A stretch of 64,000 bases of DNA from Pseudomonas helvetica (GCF_039908645.1 NZ_CP150917.1:4165501-4229500), one strand, 5' to 3'. Numbered from the stretch's first letter, positions 9,199-19,619 are shown. A program made the numbers and translations. Notes: generated from the letters alone by a model not told the origin.

Positions 9199-11595
9199 CT
9201 AGTGCGTGCTAATTCTTTCCTTAGAGTCAGACTCGCGTTTCTCATCCTTTGCAACTATCTCGGGAGCCACATCCGGCAAGGGCTCCGGCGCGTATTGCAG
9301 CGCAATTTGCAGGACCTCGTCAATCCATTTAACCGGTTTGATCTGAAGATCTTGCTTGATATTGTCAGGAATTTCCTTCAAATCGCGAACATTCTCTTCA
9401 GGAATGATCACTGTCTTGATCCCGCCACGGTGTGCCGCCAGCAGTTTTTCCTTAAGTCCACCGATCGCCAGAACCTGGCCGCGCAAGGTAATTTCGCCGG
9501 TCATGGCAACATCAGCGCGTACAGGAATCCCGGTCAATGCCGACACCAGTGCCGTACACATGCCTACACCCGCACTAGGACCGTCTTTGGGCGTCGCCCC
9601 TTCCGGCATGTGGATATGGGTGTCGCGCTTCTCATGGAAGTCCAGCGGGATCCCCAGGCTTTTCGCGCGGCTGCGAACGACCGTCAACGCAGCAGTGATC
9701 GATTCGACCATCACATCGCCCAGCGAACCGGTCTTGATCAGTTGCCCTTTACCCGGCACCACTGCAGCTTCGATGGTCAGCAACTCGCCGCCCACCTGAG
9801 TCCAGGCCAGGCCAGTCACCTGCCCCACCTGATCCTGCTGCTCGGCCAGGCCGTAGCGGAATTTGCGCACGCCAAGGAAGTGCTCCAGCATCTCGGCCGT
9901 GACTTTCACCGAGAAGCGTTTTTCCATTGCATGCTCTTTGACCGTCTTGCGGCAAACCTTGGCAATCTGGCGCTCGAGCCCACGCACACCGGCTTCACGG
10001 GTGTAGTAACGAATGATGTCGCGGATCGCCTCGGTGTCGAATTCCAGCTCGCCTTTTTTCAGGCCATTAGCCTGAATTTGCTTGGGCGAAAGGTATTTGA
10101 CAGCGATGTTGATCTTCTCGTCTTCGGTGTAGCCCGGCAGACGAATCACTTCCATCCGGTCGAGCAGCGCCGGCGGAATGTTCATCGAGTTCGAGGTGCA
10201 AAGGAACATCACATCGGACAGGTCGTAGTCGACTTCCAGATAGTGATCGTTGAAATTGTGGTTTTGCTCGGGATCGAGCACTTCCAGCAAAGCCGATGCC
10301 GGATCGCCACGCATGTCGCTGCCCATCTTGTCGATTTCATCGAGCAGGAATAGCGGGTTGCGCACGCCCACCTTTGTCATCTTTTGTATCAATCTTCCTG
10401 GCATCGAACCGATATAAGTCCGGCGATGACCACGAATTTCCGCCTCATCGCGCACGCCGCCGAGGGCCATGCGTACAAATTTGCGGTTTGTCGCGTGAGC
10501 AATCGACTCCGCCAGAGAGGTTTTACCCACCCCAGGAGGACCGACCAGGCACAACACCGGACCGCGGATTTTCTTCACGCGTTTTTGTACGGCGAGGTAT
10601 TCGAGAATCCGCTCTTTGACTTCTTCCAGACCATAATGGTCGGCATCAAGAATGTCTTCTGCGCGCGCAAGATCCAGACGAACTTTGCTTTGTGCCTTCC
10701 ACGGCACCTGAACCAGCCAGTCAAGGTAGGAGCGCACCACGGTCGCTTCAGCAGACATCGGTGACATTTGCTTGAGCTTGTTCAGCTCAGCCTGGGCCTT
10801 GATCAGCGCGTCTTTTGGCAAGCCTGCGGCATCGATGCGCTTTTTCAGCTCTTCGACTTCGTTATGACCTTCTTCGCTATCGCCGAGTTCTTTCTGAATG
10901 GCCTTCATCTGCTCATTCAGGTAGTACTCGCGCTGGCTGCGCTCCATTTGCTTTTTGACGCGGCCACGAATGCGTTTTTCGACTTGCAGCAAATCGATCT
11001 CGGCGTCCAGCAATGCCAGAACGTGCTCGACCCGGGCCGACAAATCGATAATCTCGAGGATTTCCTGCTTCTGCTCGATCTTCAGCGCCATGTGCGCGGC
11101 CATGGTATCGACCAGGCGGCTTGGCTCATCGATGCTATTGAGCGATGACAGGACTTCAGCCGGAACCTTCTTGCCCAGTTGAACGTACTGTTCAAATTGA
11201 GACAGCAAGCTGCGAACAAACACTTCCGATTCACGCTCGGGAGCGTCGACTTCGTCAATCAGCGAAACCTCGGCACGGCAATGGCCGTCGACTTCGCTGA
11301 AACGCTCGACCGCGCCACGCTGCTCGCCCTCAACCAGCACTTTGACCGTGCCGTCAGGCAGCTTGAGCAGCTGCAGAACCGTTGCGATCGTACCGACACG
11401 ATAAAGTGCGTCTTCACCGGGATCGTCGTCGGCAGGGTTTCTCTGGGCCAGCAGAAGGATCTGCTTGTCGCCCGTCATCGCCGCCTCGAGGGCTTCGATA
11501 GATTTCTCGCGCCCCACAAACAGCGGGATAACCATGTGCGGATAAACCACAACATCACGCAATGGCAGGAGAGGCAATTCGATGGTTGTCTTCAT
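9199..11595 (-). CDS. lon: ATP-dependent protease La
   Basis: A 798-residue Lon. The start [19 protein letters not shown] at 11595 is preferred over the open 52-codon upstream extension, which would include the promoter. It has the N-terminal substrate domain, an AAA+ module with Walker [10 protein letters not shown] and Walker [10 protein letters not shown], and a C-terminal Ser-Lys protease with the PKDGPSAG motif (serine about residue 674, lysine about 717). Lon degrades misfolded proteins and short-lived regulators. It lies in the protein-quality-control cluster with a separate heat-shock-like promoter. Confidence 0.98.
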   Translation of the reverse strand: MKTTIELPLLPLRDVVVYPHMVIPLFVGREKSIEALEAAMTGDKQILLLAQRNPADDDPGEDALYRVGTIATVLQLLKLPDGTVKVLVEGEQRGAVERFSEVDGHCRAEVSLIDEVDAPERESEVFVRSLLSQFEQYVQLGKKVPAEVLSSLNSIDEPSRLVDTMAAHMALKIEQKQEILEIIDLSARVEHVLALLDAEIDLLQVEKRIRGRVKKQMERSQREYYLNEQMKAIQKELGDSEEGHNEVEELKKRIDAAGLPKDALIKAQAELNKLKQMSPMSAEATVVRSYLDWLVQVPWKAQSKVRLDLARAEDILDADHYGLEEVKERILEYLAVQKRVKKIRGPVLCLVGPPGVGKTSLAESIAHATNRKFVRMALGGVRDEAEIRGHRRTYIGSMPGRLIQKMTKVGVRNPLFLLDEIDKMGSDMRGDPASALLEVLDPEQNHNFNDHYLEVDYDLSDVMFLCTSNSMNIPPALLDRMEVIRLPGYTEDEKINIAVKYLSPKQIQANGLKKGELEFDTEAIRDIIRYYTREAGVRGLERQIAKVCRKTVKEHAMEKRFSVKVTAEMLEHFLGVRKFRYGLAEQQDQVGQVTGLAWTQVGGELLTIEAAVVPGKGQLIKTGSLGDVMVESITAALTVVRSRAKSLGIPLDFHEKRDTHIHMPEGATPKDGPSAGVGMCTALVSALTGIPVRADVAMTGEITLRGQVLAIGGLKEKLLAAHRGGIKTVIIPEENVRDLKEIPDNIKQDLQIKPVKWIDEVLQIALQYAPEPLPDVAPEIVAKDEKRESDSKERISTH

Positions 11596-11653
11596 GATTT
11601 CGCCTCTACGGCGGCCATAAGGCCGGAAACAGATGGAAGTAAGCTTGAAACCA

Positions 11654-11682
11654 AGATGGGGGCTGCTTTCGAAAAAAACAAG
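11654..11682 (-). promoter_or_regulatory. Sigma-32-like promoter of lon
   Basis: On the minus strand CTTGTTT is followed after 14 bases by CCCCATCT, close to the heat-shock consensus CTTGAAA-N13/14-CCCCATNT. It lies about 60 bases upstream of the lon ATG. Lon is a known heat-shock gene in related bacteria; the site itself is inferred from sequence. Confidence 0.6.
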
Positions 11683-11750
11683 CTGATTAAAAGACCGCGG
11701 TAAAGATCGTCCAAACGCGGCCCAAACCTTCGGCAGCTCCTGCAAAAGCA

Positions 11751-11770
11751 AAGGGGCCCGAAGGCCCCTT
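11751..11770 (-). terminator. Terminator between clpX and lon
   Basis: AAGGGGCC-cgaa-GGCCCCTT, 8-bp perfect stem. It lies 24 bases past the clpX stop and upstream of the lon promoter, giving lon an independent transcript. Confidence 0.75.
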
Positions 11771-11793
11771 CTTTTAATCCGGCAGTGCGACGC

Positions 11794-13077
11794 TTACGCG
11801 TCTGGCGCTGCCTTGGCAGCCGGCTCACTGTTTTCGTAGATATACAGTGGCTTGGACTTGCCTTCTATAACGCTTTCATCGATCACTACTTTACTCACCT
11901 CGGATTGCGAGGGGATTTCATACATAGTGTCGAGCAGCACACCTTCGAGAATCGAACGCAATCCACGAGCACCGGTTTTGCGTTCCAGTGCGCGCCTGGC
12001 GACCGATTTCAGTGCATCGGCCCGGAACTCCAGGTCTACGCCTTCCATCTCGAACAGCTTGGCATACTGTTTGGTCAGAGCATTTTTCGGCTCGGTGAGG
12101 ATCTGCATCAGCGCAGCCTCGTCGAGCTCGTCCAGCGTTGCAAGAACCGGCAGACGACCGACGAATTCCGGGATCAGACCGAACTTGACCAGATCGTCAG
12201 GTTCGACTTCACGCAGGGACTCACCCACCTTCTTGCCTTCTTCCTTGCTGCGAACTTCTGCATTGAAACCAATGCCGCCACGGGTGGAACGGTTTTGAAT
12301 AACCTTTTCCAGACCGGAGAACGCACCGCCGCAGATGAACAGGATGTTACGGGTGTCGACCTGAAGGAATTCCTGCTGCGGGTGCTTGCGACCACCTTGA
12401 GGCGGAACGGAAGCGACCGTACCTTCGATCAGCTTGAGCAGGGCCTGCTGCACGCCTTCACCGGAAACGTCCCGGGTGATGGACGGGTTGTCGGACTTGC
12501 GCGAAATCTTGTCGATTTCATCGATGTAGACAATGCCCATTTGAGCTTTTTCTACGTCGTAATCGCACTTCTGCAACAGTTTCTGAATGATGTTTTCAAC
12601 GTCTTCACCCACGTAACCCGCCTCGGTGAGGGTGGTTGCGTCAGCGATAGTGAAAGGCACATTCAGCAAACGGGCCAGTGTTTCAGCAAGCAGGGTTTTA
12701 CCCGAGCCTGTAGGGCCGATCAGCAAGATGTTGCTTTTGCCGAGTTCGACATCGTCATTCTTTTTGTCACGCTGGTTGAGGCGTTTGTAGTGGTTGTACA
12801 CCGCTACAGCCAAAACCTTTTTCGCACGTTCCTGACCAATCACGTACTGATCAAGGATGCCGCTGATTTCTTTAGGCGAAGGCAATTTATGCGCGCTGCT
12901 TTCGGCCTGTGCTTCCTGCACCTCCTCGCGGATGATGTCGTTGCACAGGTCGACGCACTCGTCGCAGATAAAGACCGAGGGGCCGGCAATCAATTTGCGC
13001 ACTTCATGCTGGCTTTTGCCACAGAAGGAGCAATAGAGCAGCTTGCCGTTGTCCTCGCCGTTGCGGGTGTCAGTCAT
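11794..13077 (-). CDS. clpX: ATP-dependent Clp protease ATPase subunit ClpX
   Basis: The 427-residue unfoldase starts [16 protein letters not shown] at 13077. It has the N-terminal four-cysteine zinc-binding domain ([21 protein letters not shown]), Walker A GPTGSGKT, Walker [11 protein letters not shown] and the sensor-2 region. ClpX recognises tagged substrates and threads them into ClpP. It follows clpP by about 100 bases with a hairpin in between. Confidence 0.98.
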   Translation of the reverse strand: MTDTRNGEDNGKLLYCSFCGKSQHEVRKLIAGPSVFICDECVDLCNDIIREEVQEAQAESSAHKLPSPKEISGILDQYVIGQERAKKVLAVAVYNHYKRLNQRDKKNDDVELGKSNILLIGPTGSGKTLLAETLARLLNVPFTIADATTLTEAGYVGEDVENIIQKLLQKCDYDVEKAQMGIVYIDEIDKISRKSDNPSITRDVSGEGVQQALLKLIEGTVASVPPQGGRKHPQQEFLQVDTRNILFICGGAFSGLEKVIQNRSTRGGIGFNAEVRSKEEGKKVGESLREVEPDDLVKFGLIPEFVGRLPVLATLDELDEAALMQILTEPKNALTKQYAKLFEMEGVDLEFRADALKSVARRALERKTGARGLRSILEGVLLDTMYEIPSQSEVSKVVIDESVIEGKSKPLYIYENSEPAAKAAPDA

Positions 13078-13125
13078 TCGATCGATCCAAATCCGATAGG
13101 CTTGCAACACAAGATGAAGGCAATT

Positions 13126-13145
13126 GCGGGCTTTTTCAAGCCCGC
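13126..13145 (-). terminator. Hairpin between clpP and clpX
   Basis: GCGGGCTT-TTTC-AAGCCCGC, an 8-bp perfect stem without a proper U tract on the minus strand. It may cause partial termination or protect the 3' end of clpP mRNA. Confidence 0.45.
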
Positions 13146-13183
13146 TGGTGGCCAGTTAAACCAACCACCTGCATTTGAGCTGC

Positions 13184-13825
13184 TTAGGCGGGCATTTTAC
13201 GCTTGTCGATCACCGAGTCGATCAGGCCGTATTCAGCCGCACGCTCTGCGCTCATGAAATTGTCACGCTCGGTGTCGCGCTCAATGGTTTCGAGGCTTTG
13301 ACCGGTGTGATAAGCCAACAACGAGTTCAGACGCGAACGGATATGGAGGATTTCCTTGGCATGGATGTCGATGTCCGACGCCTGACCCTGGAAACCGCCC
13401 AATGGCTGGTGAATCATCATGCGCGAGTTCGGCAGGCAGTAACGCTTGCCCGCAGCACCACCGGCAAGCAGGAAAGCACCCATGCTGCAGGCCTGACCGA
13501 TACAGGTAGTGGAAACGTCAGGCTTGATGAACTGCATGGTGTCGTAGATCGACATGCCCGCAGTCACCGAACCGCCTGGTGAGTTGATGTAAAGATGGAT
13601 GTCCTTGTCCGGGTTTTCCGCTTCAAGGAACAGCAGTTGCGCGGCGACCAGGTTGGCCATGTAGTCTTCTACCGGGCCGACCAGGAAGATCACTCGTTCC
13701 TTGAGGAGGCGCGAGTAGATGTCATAGGCACGTTCGCCACGGGCGGACTGCTCGATAACCATCGGGACCAGACCACCTGCGGCCTGGATGTCAGAGCTCT
13801 GCTGATAATAAGAATTGCGGGACAT
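13184..13825 (-). CDS. clpP: ATP-dependent Clp protease proteolytic subunit ClpP
   Basis: The 213-residue serine protease carries its catalytic serine in [11 protein letters not shown] (Ser114) and histidine in MMIHQPLGG (His139). The N-terminal dozen residues are the short propeptide. It forms the tetradecameric chamber with ClpX or ClpA. GGGAG precedes the ATG by about 11 bases. It lies between tig and clpX as in E. coli, with hairpins on both sides. Confidence 0.98.
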   Translation of the reverse strand: MSRNSYYQQSSDIQAAGGLVPMVIEQSARGERAYDIYSRLLKERVIFLVGPVEDYMANLVAAQLLFLEAENPDKDIHLYINSPGGSVTAGMSIYDTMQFIKPDVSTTCIGQACSMGAFLLAGGAAGKRYCLPNSRMMIHQPLGGFQGQASDIDIHAKEILHIRSRLNSLLAYHTGQSLETIERDTERDNFMSAERAAEYGLIDSVIDKRKMPA

Positions 13826-13864
13826 GTCTCGCAGTCACTCCCAAATAGTTATGTCTTGAATACG

Positions 13865-13892
13865 CATAAGCCAGCTCGAAAGCTGGCTTATG
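13865..13892 (-). other. Long hairpin between tig and clpP
   Basis: CATAAGCCAGCT-cgaa-AGCTGGCTTATG is a 12-bp perfect stem located 40 bases before the clpP start and 25 bases after the tig stop. There is no U tract, so it is more likely an mRNA processing or stability element than a full terminator. Confidence 0.5.
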
Positions 13893-13917
13893 GTGTGTGC
13901 TTCTAACGCAAAAACAA

Positions 13918-15228
13918 TCAGTCGGCTTGTGGAGCTTCTACCGGCTTGACCGCTTCTTCGTAAGAGACCGATTTGTCGGTCACGCTAGCTTTCTGAAGAA
14001 CAGTATCCACAACTTGCTCTTCCAGCACAACCGAACGGACTTCGTTCAGTTGCTGGTCGTTCTTGTAGTACCAGGACACGACTTGCTCAGGCTCCTGATA
14101 AGCCGAAGCCATTTCCTGAATCAGCTCGCGAACGCGGGTTTCGTCAGGCTTGAGGTCGTATTGCTTGACCACTTCAGCCACCACCAGACCCAGCACAACG
14201 CGACGCTTGGCTTGCTCTTCGAACAGCTCGGCTGGCAGTTGGTCAGGCTTGATGTTGCCACCGAACTGCTGAACCGCCTGAACGCGCAGACGATCAACTT
14301 CGTTGGACAGCAGGGCCTTTGGCACCTCGATCGGGTTGGCGGCCAGCAGACCGTCCATTACCTGATTCTTGACCTTGGATTTGATCGCCTGACGCAGCTC
14401 GCGCTCCATGTTCTTACGAACTTCAGTGCGGAAACCGTCGATACCAGACTCTTTGATACCGAACTGAGCGAAGAATTCTTCGGTCAATTCAGGCAGTTTC
14501 GGCTCGGAAACAGTGTTCACGGTGACGGTGAACTCGGCTGACTTGTTAGCCAGGTCGAGGTTCTGATAGTTCTCAGGGAAGGTCAGGTTCAGAACGCGCT
14601 CTTCGCCCGCTTTAGCGCCAACCAGGCCTTCTTCGAAGCCAGGGATCATGCGGCCGGAACCCAGAACCAGCTGAGTACCCTTGGCGGAACCACCGGCGAA
14701 CACTTCACCATCAACCTTGCCAACGAAATCGATGTTCAGTTGGTCTTCGTTCTGAGCTGCACGATCGGCAATTTCAAAACGAACGTTCTGCTTGCGCAGG
14801 ATTTCCAGCATTTTGTCCAGATCGGCGTCCGCCACGTCAGCGCTCAGGCGCTCGACAGCGATGGATTCGAAACCGGCAACGGTGAACTCGGGGAACACTT
14901 CGAACGTTGCAACGAATTCCAGATCCTTGCCCTTCTCCAGGACTTTAGGCTCTACCGAAGGAGCGCCGGCCGGGTTCAGCTTTTGCTCGACAATCGCTTC
15001 GTAGAAAGAAGCCTGGATCACGTCGCCTACAGCTTCCTGACGCGCATCAGCTTCATAACGCTGACGAATCACGCTCATTGGCACTTTGCCAGGACGGAAG
15101 CCTGCAATCTTGGCCTTTTGGGCAGTCTGTTGCAGACGCTTGTTGACTTGAGTCTCAATGCGCTCAGCTGGCACGGTGATGCTCATGCGGCGCTCTAGAG
15201 CAGAAGTATTTTCAACAGAAACTTGCAT
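13918..15228 (-). CDS. tig: Trigger factor
   Basis: The 436-residue ribosome-associated chaperone and prolyl isomerase starts [20 protein letters not shown] at 15228 behind GAGGAA. The ribosome-docking signature GFRPGKVP lies at about residue 45. The FKBP-type isomerase domain spans about 150-245 ([30 protein letters not shown]), and the C-terminal arm domain follows. It binds the L23 site and shields nascent chains. It is the first gene of the tig-clpP-clpX series. Confidence 0.98.
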   Translation of the reverse strand: MQVSVENTSALERRMSITVPAERIETQVNKRLQQTAQKAKIAGFRPGKVPMSVIRQRYEADARQEAVGDVIQASFYEAIVEQKLNPAGAPSVEPKVLEKGKDLEFVATFEVFPEFTVAGFESIAVERLSADVADADLDKMLEILRKQNVRFEIADRAAQNEDQLNIDFVGKVDGEVFAGGSAKGTQLVLGSGRMIPGFEEGLVGAKAGEERVLNLTFPENYQNLDLANKSAEFTVTVNTVSEPKLPELTEEFFAQFGIKESGIDGFRTEVRKNMERELRQAIKSKVKNQVMDGLLAANPIEVPKALLSNEVDRLRVQAVQQFGGNIKPDQLPAELFEEQAKRRVVLGLVVAEVVKQYDLKPDETRVRELIQEMASAYQEPEQVVSWYYKNDQQLNEVRSVVLEEQVVDTVLQKASVTDKSVSYEEAVKPVEAPQAD

Positions 15229-15589
15229 GGATATTCCTCGTTGCACAGACGTTAGCCGGCCGTTTCCGACCACAGAATCAAGGGCATGCATTCTAGTGGG
15301 TCAAACTCAAGAAGTCACCCTACTGAAAACGGGTAAAAACGCAGCAGGCAATTTATCGGTGTGGATGCACGAATACACCTCACCCCGGAGGCAAATACAG
15401 TCAATCACGCCAGGTCTCTGCGCCAACCCTCCTATATATAGAAGGAGAGCCAATCAGCTCCCTGGCAGCCGACCTTGCGAGCAAGCCCGGCGGGCAATGC
15501 GGCATCATCGAGCAACATGAATACGACGAAACGCCCTGCCCTTGCGACCCGGAACCTGCAGTCGCTGAACATACAAATACTGAAACAAA
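15229..15589. other. Intergenic region upstream of tig
   Basis: About 360 bases lie between the tig start and the tRNA array terminator. They must hold the tig promoter, read leftward. A short dyad CTCCT-atatataga-AGGAG is visible near 15430-15447. I see no coding frame with a ribosome site. Confidence 0.4.
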
Positions 15590-15590
15590 A

Positions 15591-15620
15591 AAGGCGCCAG
15601 ACTGTTAAATCTGGCGCCTT
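15591..15620 (-). terminator. Terminator of the tRNA array
   Basis: AAGGCGCCAGA / TCTGGCGCCTT, 11-bp stem with 8-base loop, followed on the minus strand by TTTTGTTTC. It ends the leftward Arg-His-Leu-His transcript. Confidence 0.85.
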
Positions 15621-15628
15621 TCAAAATA

Positions 15629-15705
15629 TGGGGTGGACGATGGGGATCGAACCCACGACAACGGGAGTCACAATCCCGTGCTCTACCAACTGAGCTACGC
15701 CCACC
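15629..15705 (-). tRNA. tRNA-His (anticodon GTG), copy A
   Basis: The minus strand begins GGTGGGCGTAGCTCAGTTGG with the extra 5' G typical of tRNA-His. The anticodon arm is GGATTGTGACTCC and the sequence ends CCACCCCA. It is identical to copy B over the tRNA. Confidence 0.96.
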
Positions 15706-15781
15706 ATATTGCGTAACAAAGAAGCCAAAAAACTTCTTCGCTGAGCTCCAACCCGGCCAACGGCCTGACTGAAGCTTTAAT

Positions 15782-15866
15782 TGGTGCGGATGAAGAGACT
15801 CGAACTCTTACGCCTCGCGGCGCTGGAACCTAAATCCAGTGTGTCTACCAATTCCACCACATCCGC
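15782..15866 (-). tRNA. tRNA-Leu (anticodon TAG)
   Basis: The 85-nt class II tRNA starts GCGGATGTGGTGGAATTGG, has TAG in GGATTTAGGTTCC, a long variable arm (CGCCGCGAGGCG) and an encoded CCA. It is sandwiched between two tRNA-His copies. Confidence 0.96.
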
Positions 15867-15886
15867 GGTTCACAACTGTTAAAGCA

Positions 15887-15916
15887 AAGGCGCCAGACGG
15901 TTAAATCTGGCGCCTT
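15887..15916 (-). terminator. Internal terminator-like hairpin between tRNA-His copy B and tRNA-Leu
   Basis: It has the same 11-bp stem as the array terminator, but the minus-strand tail reads TTGCTTT rather than a long U run. It is probably a duplicated remnant that is read through or used as a processing signal. Confidence 0.55.
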
Positions 15917-15924
15917 TCGAAATA

Positions 15925-16001
15925 TGGGGTGGACGATGGGGATCGAACCCACGACAACGGGAGTCACAATCCCGTGCTCTACCAACTGAGCTACGCCCAC
16001 C
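15925..16001 (-). tRNA. tRNA-His (anticodon GTG), copy B
   Basis: The sequence is the same as the copy at 15629-15705. It lies between tRNA-Arg and tRNA-Leu in the leftward transcript. Confidence 0.96.
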
Positions 16002-16032
16002 ATATCGCGCTACTTGTGCCAAAGCTGCCTAA

Positions 16033-16109
16033 TGGCGCACCCGGCAGGACTCGAACCTGCGACCATCCGCTTAGAAGGCGGATGCTCTATCCAGCTGAGC
16101 TACGGGCGC
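16033..16109 (-). tRNA. tRNA-Arg (anticodon TCT)
   Basis: The 77-nt minus-strand sequence starts GCGCCCGTAGCTCAGCTGG, has TCT in GCCTTCTAAGC, the T-arm GGTTCGAGTCC and an encoded CCA. It is the first tRNA of the leftward array. Confidence 0.96.
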
Positions 16110-16225
16110 CTTATTAGCTGTACCCTTGAAGGACTACAAACTAAGTGCTTTTCAGCCTTGCAGAACCGTAATTCCGCCTGACCTTCTTAACCAGTGCTAG
16201 GCTGTGCCCGACAAGTGCGACGAAT

Positions 16226-16253
16226 AGTATAGGCACCCCTGGAGACCGTCAAA
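16226..16253 (-). promoter_or_regulatory. Sigma-70 promoter of the tRNA array
   Basis: On the minus strand TTTGAC is followed after 16 bases by TATACT, about 117 bases upstream of tRNA-Arg. This is a strong near-consensus promoter, as expected for stable RNA. Confidence 0.65.
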
Positions 16254-16384
16254 TCCTTTTTGAAAAAAATTCATTTAATTAAAGGGCTTAGGGGAATTTG
16301 CAGACCAAGCGCCTTTGCCCTCACGTTCTGACATGCGAGAATGCGTTCTCTTTTCTTCCCCCTCTCGATGGTTAATCACGCGCA

Positions 16385-17239
16385 ATGACTGCACAACTAA
16401 TCGACGGCAAATCGATCGCCGCCAGCCTGCGCCAGCAGATCGCCAAACGTGTTGCCGAGCGTCGCCAGCAAGGTCTGCGCACGCCCGGCCTCGCGGTGAT
16501 CCTGGTCGGCAGCGATCCCGCCTCTCAGGTTTATGTCTCGCACAAGCGTAAAGACTGTGAAGAGGTCGGCTTCCTCTCCCAAGCCTATGACCTGCCCTCC
16601 GACACCACCCAGCAGGCCCTGACCGAACTGATCGACCGTCTTAATGACGACCCGAACATTGACGGCGTGCTGCTGCAACTGCCTCTGCCAGAACACCTGG
16701 ACGCCTCCAAACTGCTGGAACGCATTCGTCCGGACAAAGACGTGGATGGTTTCCATCCTTATAACGTCGGCCGCCTGGCACAACGCATCCCTCTGCTGCG
16801 CCCCTGCACCCCTAAAGGCATCATGACCTTGCTGGAAAGCACAGGTGCAAATCTTTACGGGATGGATGCAGTAATTGTCGGCGCTTCCAATATCGTCGGT
16901 CGCCCAATGGCGATGGAATTGCTGCTGGCCGGTTGCACCGTAACCGTGACCCACCGTTTCACCAAGGATCTGGCCGGCCACGTCGGTCGCGCCGACCTGG
17001 TTGTAGTCGCCGCCGGCAAACCTGGCCTGGTCAAAGGTGAGTGGATCAAGGAAGGCGCCATCGTCATCGACGTTGGCATCAACCGCCAGGAAGACGGCAA
17101 GCTGGTAGGCGATGTGGTTTATGAAACCGCCCTGCCCCGCGCTGGCTGGATCACACCAGTACCCGGCGGGGTCGGACCGATGACTCGCGCCTGCCTGCTG
17201 GAAAACACGCTGTACGCAGCGGAAACCCTGCACGGCTGA
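16385..17239 (+). CDS. folD: Methylenetetrahydrofolate dehydrogenase / cyclohydrolase
   Basis: The 284-residue bifunctional enzyme interconverts 5,10-methylene-, methenyl- and 10-formyl-tetrahydrofolate, producing NADPH. Tyr50 and the catalytic Lys54 lie in [15 protein letters not shown]. The Rossmann domain has [14 protein letters not shown], and the C-terminal signature [10 protein letters not shown] is intact. It lies opposite to the tRNA array; the 275 bases between them carry promoters in both directions. It is monocistronic and followed by a long palindromic terminator. Confidence 0.98.
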   Translation: MTAQLIDGKSIAASLRQQIAKRVAERRQQGLRTPGLAVILVGSDPASQVYVSHKRKDCEEVGFLSQAYDLPSDTTQQALTELIDRLNDDPNIDGVLLQLPLPEHLDASKLLERIRPDKDVDGFHPYNVGRLAQRIPLLRPCTPKGIMTLLESTGANLYGMDAVIVGASNIVGRPMAMELLLAGCTVTVTHRFTKDLAGHVGRADLVVVAAGKPGLVKGEWIKEGAIVIDVGINRQEDGKLVGDVVYETALPRAGWITPVPGGVGPMTRACLLENTLYAAETLHG

Positions 17240-17261
17240 TTCAAGGCTCGCCCTGACGCAC

Positions 17262-17299
17262 AAACAAGGAACCCCGCCAATTGGCGGGGTTCCTTGTTT
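17262..17299. terminator. Bidirectional terminator after folD
   Basis: A 38-bp perfect palindrome: AAACAAGGAACCCCGCCAA and its exact complement, with T and A tracts at the ends. Confidence 0.9.
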
Positions 17300-17366
17300 T
17301 ATATCACCCTGAAATAAAGAAGTTGACACTAACAACTTCATCTAGATCAAAGCACCTCTTCACACA

Positions 17367-17759
17367 CTACTGAATTTTCAGGAACGGATCAAAGGTCATC
17401 TGCTTCCCATCCATTGAAAGCACTACCGAATACTGCACGTTCCCTTTATAACCCTGCGCCTCGACCTGCCCCTTCCAGTAATTACCTGATGGATCGGGCA
17501 CTGACTTAGGAAGGCAAATCCTATCATTAACCATCTGACCAGTAAAACCAACTATCTGCACATCATTGGAAGGAGAGAGAGGCGCTACAGCCCAATTAAT
17601 GTATTGCCCTTCAACACATGCCGTATAGAGCTCTGCCTGACCCTCACTACTTGAACCGCAGTGTTTGTTACTGTCTATCAGGTACACATTACCCTGGAGA
17701 TCACCTGATGCCAGCGCGTTCTCAACATCGACAACAATCAAAACATTTACTGATTTCAT
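17367..17759 (-). CDS. AidA/PixA family protein
   Basis: The 130-residue protein starts at the ATG at 17759 behind AAAGGAA (a GTG codon precedes it). Features such as NVLIVVDVENALASGDLQGN, VYLIDSNKHCGS, INWAVAPLSP, IVGFTGQMV and the ending MTFDPFLKIQ are those of the AidA/PixA inclusion-body family. Members are quorum-controlled proteins in Ralstonia and Burkholderia and crystalline inclusions in Xenorhabdus; the biochemical role is unknown. The base composition is clearly lower in GC than that of folD, and the gene borders a gene-free AT-rich tract, suggesting acquisition by transfer. Confidence 0.75.
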   Translation of the reverse strand: MKSVNVLIVVDVENALASGDLQGNVYLIDSNKHCGSSSEGQAELYTACVEGQYINWAVAPLSPSNDVQIVGFTGQMVNDRICLPKSVPDPSGNYWKGQVEAQGYKGNVQYSVVLSMDGKQMTFDPFLKIQ

Positions 17760-17762
17760 CAC

Positions 17763-18601
17763 ACTATTCCTTTTGTGTAAGTTGTCTTTAGCGTTGTCAA
17801 GTCACTTGAACCATCAGCACCTGGGCGTGCTCGCTTAGGGGAAGCATGAGGTGTCCGGACAGCGTACATTCACGCCCTTCCATAGGCTTTGGCACGAGGC
17901 ATTCAATGCCCGATTACAACTGTCCCAGCCATACAACTGGATCAAAAAACCAACTCGCAACATTTCACCGAGTCGACAGCATTAGTGACAATCAGCCGCA
18001 TATCGTCTTTCCGTGAGCGGGCCTGATGACGCTGTATAACTTGTCGCTCAATGCGAAGGTGAGATTAGCACCACTCATTTAAAAGTAAAGGCGCAAGCTT
18101 CTATCTCTACAAATAAAAAACCACATAACCGCCATATTTTTGGCGAGCGTTTTTTCCTAACAACAACAAACACCTTACATTCAGGACTCAACAGTCACCC
18201 TATTACGTGACAACATTTTGAACCGCCTCCCACCACTCACCACTCGCCGTGACCACTGACTACTAGTGTTAACCCCTAAACTTAAACCCACCCACAACCA
18301 CTTTAAGGGTTACCACTGTTTAATAGAGCGTTTCTCTATATCAATTTTAACGTTAAATTCGCTATTAACAGATCTGAAACCACAACCGTTCGAAATAACC
18401 TGCCCGCATGACCAGTCCCACCCTACCTGACCACACGAAGCCTTTTATTGTCTTACACCAAAGCAATCACATCCTGTGCTTCCCGAGCATCGACGACGCC
18501 TGTGAATCAGACCGTTACAGAGCCGATACAGCCTAAAATATTTTTCATCTGAAGCACCTCTGCAGCAGGCGTATAGCGCTTTCCTAGCACATACTCATAA
18601 A
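17763..18601. other. Gene-free, low-GC intergenic tract
   Basis: About 840 bases show no frame with a plausible ribosome site on either strand. The DNA is AT-rich with long G-poor stretches (18180-18320). Visible structure includes a hairpin with GCCA/TGGC arms and a following T run at about 18131-18156, an inverted pair AACCCCTAAA / TTTAAGGGTT at about 18270-18311, and the palindrome TTAACGTTAA at about 18347. It could hold an unrecognised small RNA or decayed DNA. Confidence 0.45.
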
Positions 18602-18667
18602 ATGTTACGTTTTTCCCAGAAAGCCCGTTGCAGAACGGCATATTCATTTCTTACCGAGTCCGCCCGC

Positions 18668-19609
18668 GTGAAAATCCGTCTATCCATCCTGAGCCTATTT
18701 TTTGTACTTACAGGCCCTCTTGTCACCTCAAACGTCTACGCACGTGACACCACCGCGGCACCTCGAGACACCTCACAACTGCGCATCGCCTCCGGCAGTG
18801 CGATGGTGATCGATCTGCAAACCGACAAAGTCATCTACGCCAGCAACCCGGACGTGATCGTGCCGATCGCCTCGGTGACCAAATTGATGACCGGGCTGAT
18901 CGTGCTGGACGCCAAGCAGAACATGGACGAATACATTTCCGTTACGATCAGCGAAACCCCGGAAATGAAAGGTGTGTTCTCCAGGGTCAAACTCAATAGC
19001 GAGCTGTCGCGCAGGGAAATGCTGCAGATTGCACTCATGTCCTCGGAAAATCGCGCGGCCGCGAGCCTGGCCCATCACTACCCTGGCGGTTACGCTGCTT
19101 TTATCGCCGCAATGAACGCCAAAGCCAGGGCGCTGGGCATGACCAGCACCCATTACGTCGAACCGACCGGCCTGTCAGAGCACAACGTTTCCACGGCCCG
19201 CGACCTGAGCAAACTGCTCCAGGCTGCACGCAAATACCCGATGCTGAGTGAACTGAGCACGACCAAGGAAAAAACCGTGACGTTCCGCAGACCCAGCTAC
19301 TCCTTGGGTTTTCACAACACCGACCACCTGATCAACAAGGCCGACTGGGACATCAAGCTGACCAAGACCGGCTTTACCAATCAGGCCGGCCACTGCCTGG
19401 TGTTGGTGACGAACATGGGTAATCGCCCTGTTTCGCTGGTGATTCTCGATGCCTTCGGCAAGTACACCCACTTTGCGGATGCCGGACGGATTCGTCAGTG
19501 GGTTGAAACCGGCAGGAGCACCTCTGTGCCGAGTGTTGCCCTGCAATACAAAGCCGAGAAAAATCTGCAACATCGTCAAGGTAGCGGCATGGCGCAGACC
19601 GGCAAATAA
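18668..19609 (+). CDS. pbpG: D-alanyl-D-alanine endopeptidase (PBP7)
   Basis: A low-molecular-mass penicillin-binding protein of about 313 residues. The signal peptide [24 protein letters not shown] is followed by the active-site motifs SVTK (Ser69), SEN (Ser126) and KTG (LTKTGFTN). The enzyme cleaves D-Ala-meso-DAP cross-links in the periplasm. The GTG at 18668 is chosen because it starts the signal sequence directly; an ATG at 18602 would add 22 non-conserved residues, and neither has a strong ribosome site. It is followed by two hairpins. Confidence 0.9.
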   Translation: MKIRLSILSLFFVLTGPLVTSNVYARDTTAAPRDTSQLRIASGSAMVIDLQTDKVIYASNPDVIVPIASVTKLMTGLIVLDAKQNMDEYISVTISETPEMKGVFSRVKLNSELSRREMLQIALMSSENRAAASLAHHYPGGYAAFIAAMNAKARALGMTSTHYVEPTGLSEHNVSTARDLSKLLQAARKYPMLSELSTTKEKTVTFRRPSYSLGFHNTDHLINKADWDIKLTKTGFTNQAGHCLVLVTNMGNRPVSLVILDAFGKYTHFADAGRIRQWVETGRSTSVPSVALQYKAEKNLQHRQGSGMAQTGK

Positions 19610-19619
19610 GCGCACGAAA

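Larger units (their letters stand above)
15590..15713. repeat. Direct repeat copy A: hairpin plus tRNA-His
   Basis: This 124-bp block recurs 296 bp to the right at 15886-16009 with three mismatches that I can count (15603, 15623 and 15710). It includes the GGCGCCAGA hairpin, a whole tRNA-His and a few flanking bases, so it is a tandem duplication around the tRNA-Leu gene. Confidence 0.9.
15886..16009. repeat. Direct repeat copy B: hairpin plus tRNA-His
   Basis: Second copy of the 124-bp unit described at 15590-15713. Confidence 0.9.

Noticed and set aside
11785..13257. 490-codon open frame opposite clpX
   Set aside because: Antisense of clpX and running across the intergenic gap; no domain seen.
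17330..17352. Half-site resembling an Anr box (TAGATCAA) after folD
   Set aside because: The other arm is missing at the required spacing.
17850..17865. GTGTCCGGACAG dyad upstream of the AidA/PixA-like gene, considered as a lux-type box
   Set aside because: It is shorter than a lux box and lacks the expected arm sequence and spacing; quorum control cannot be claimed.
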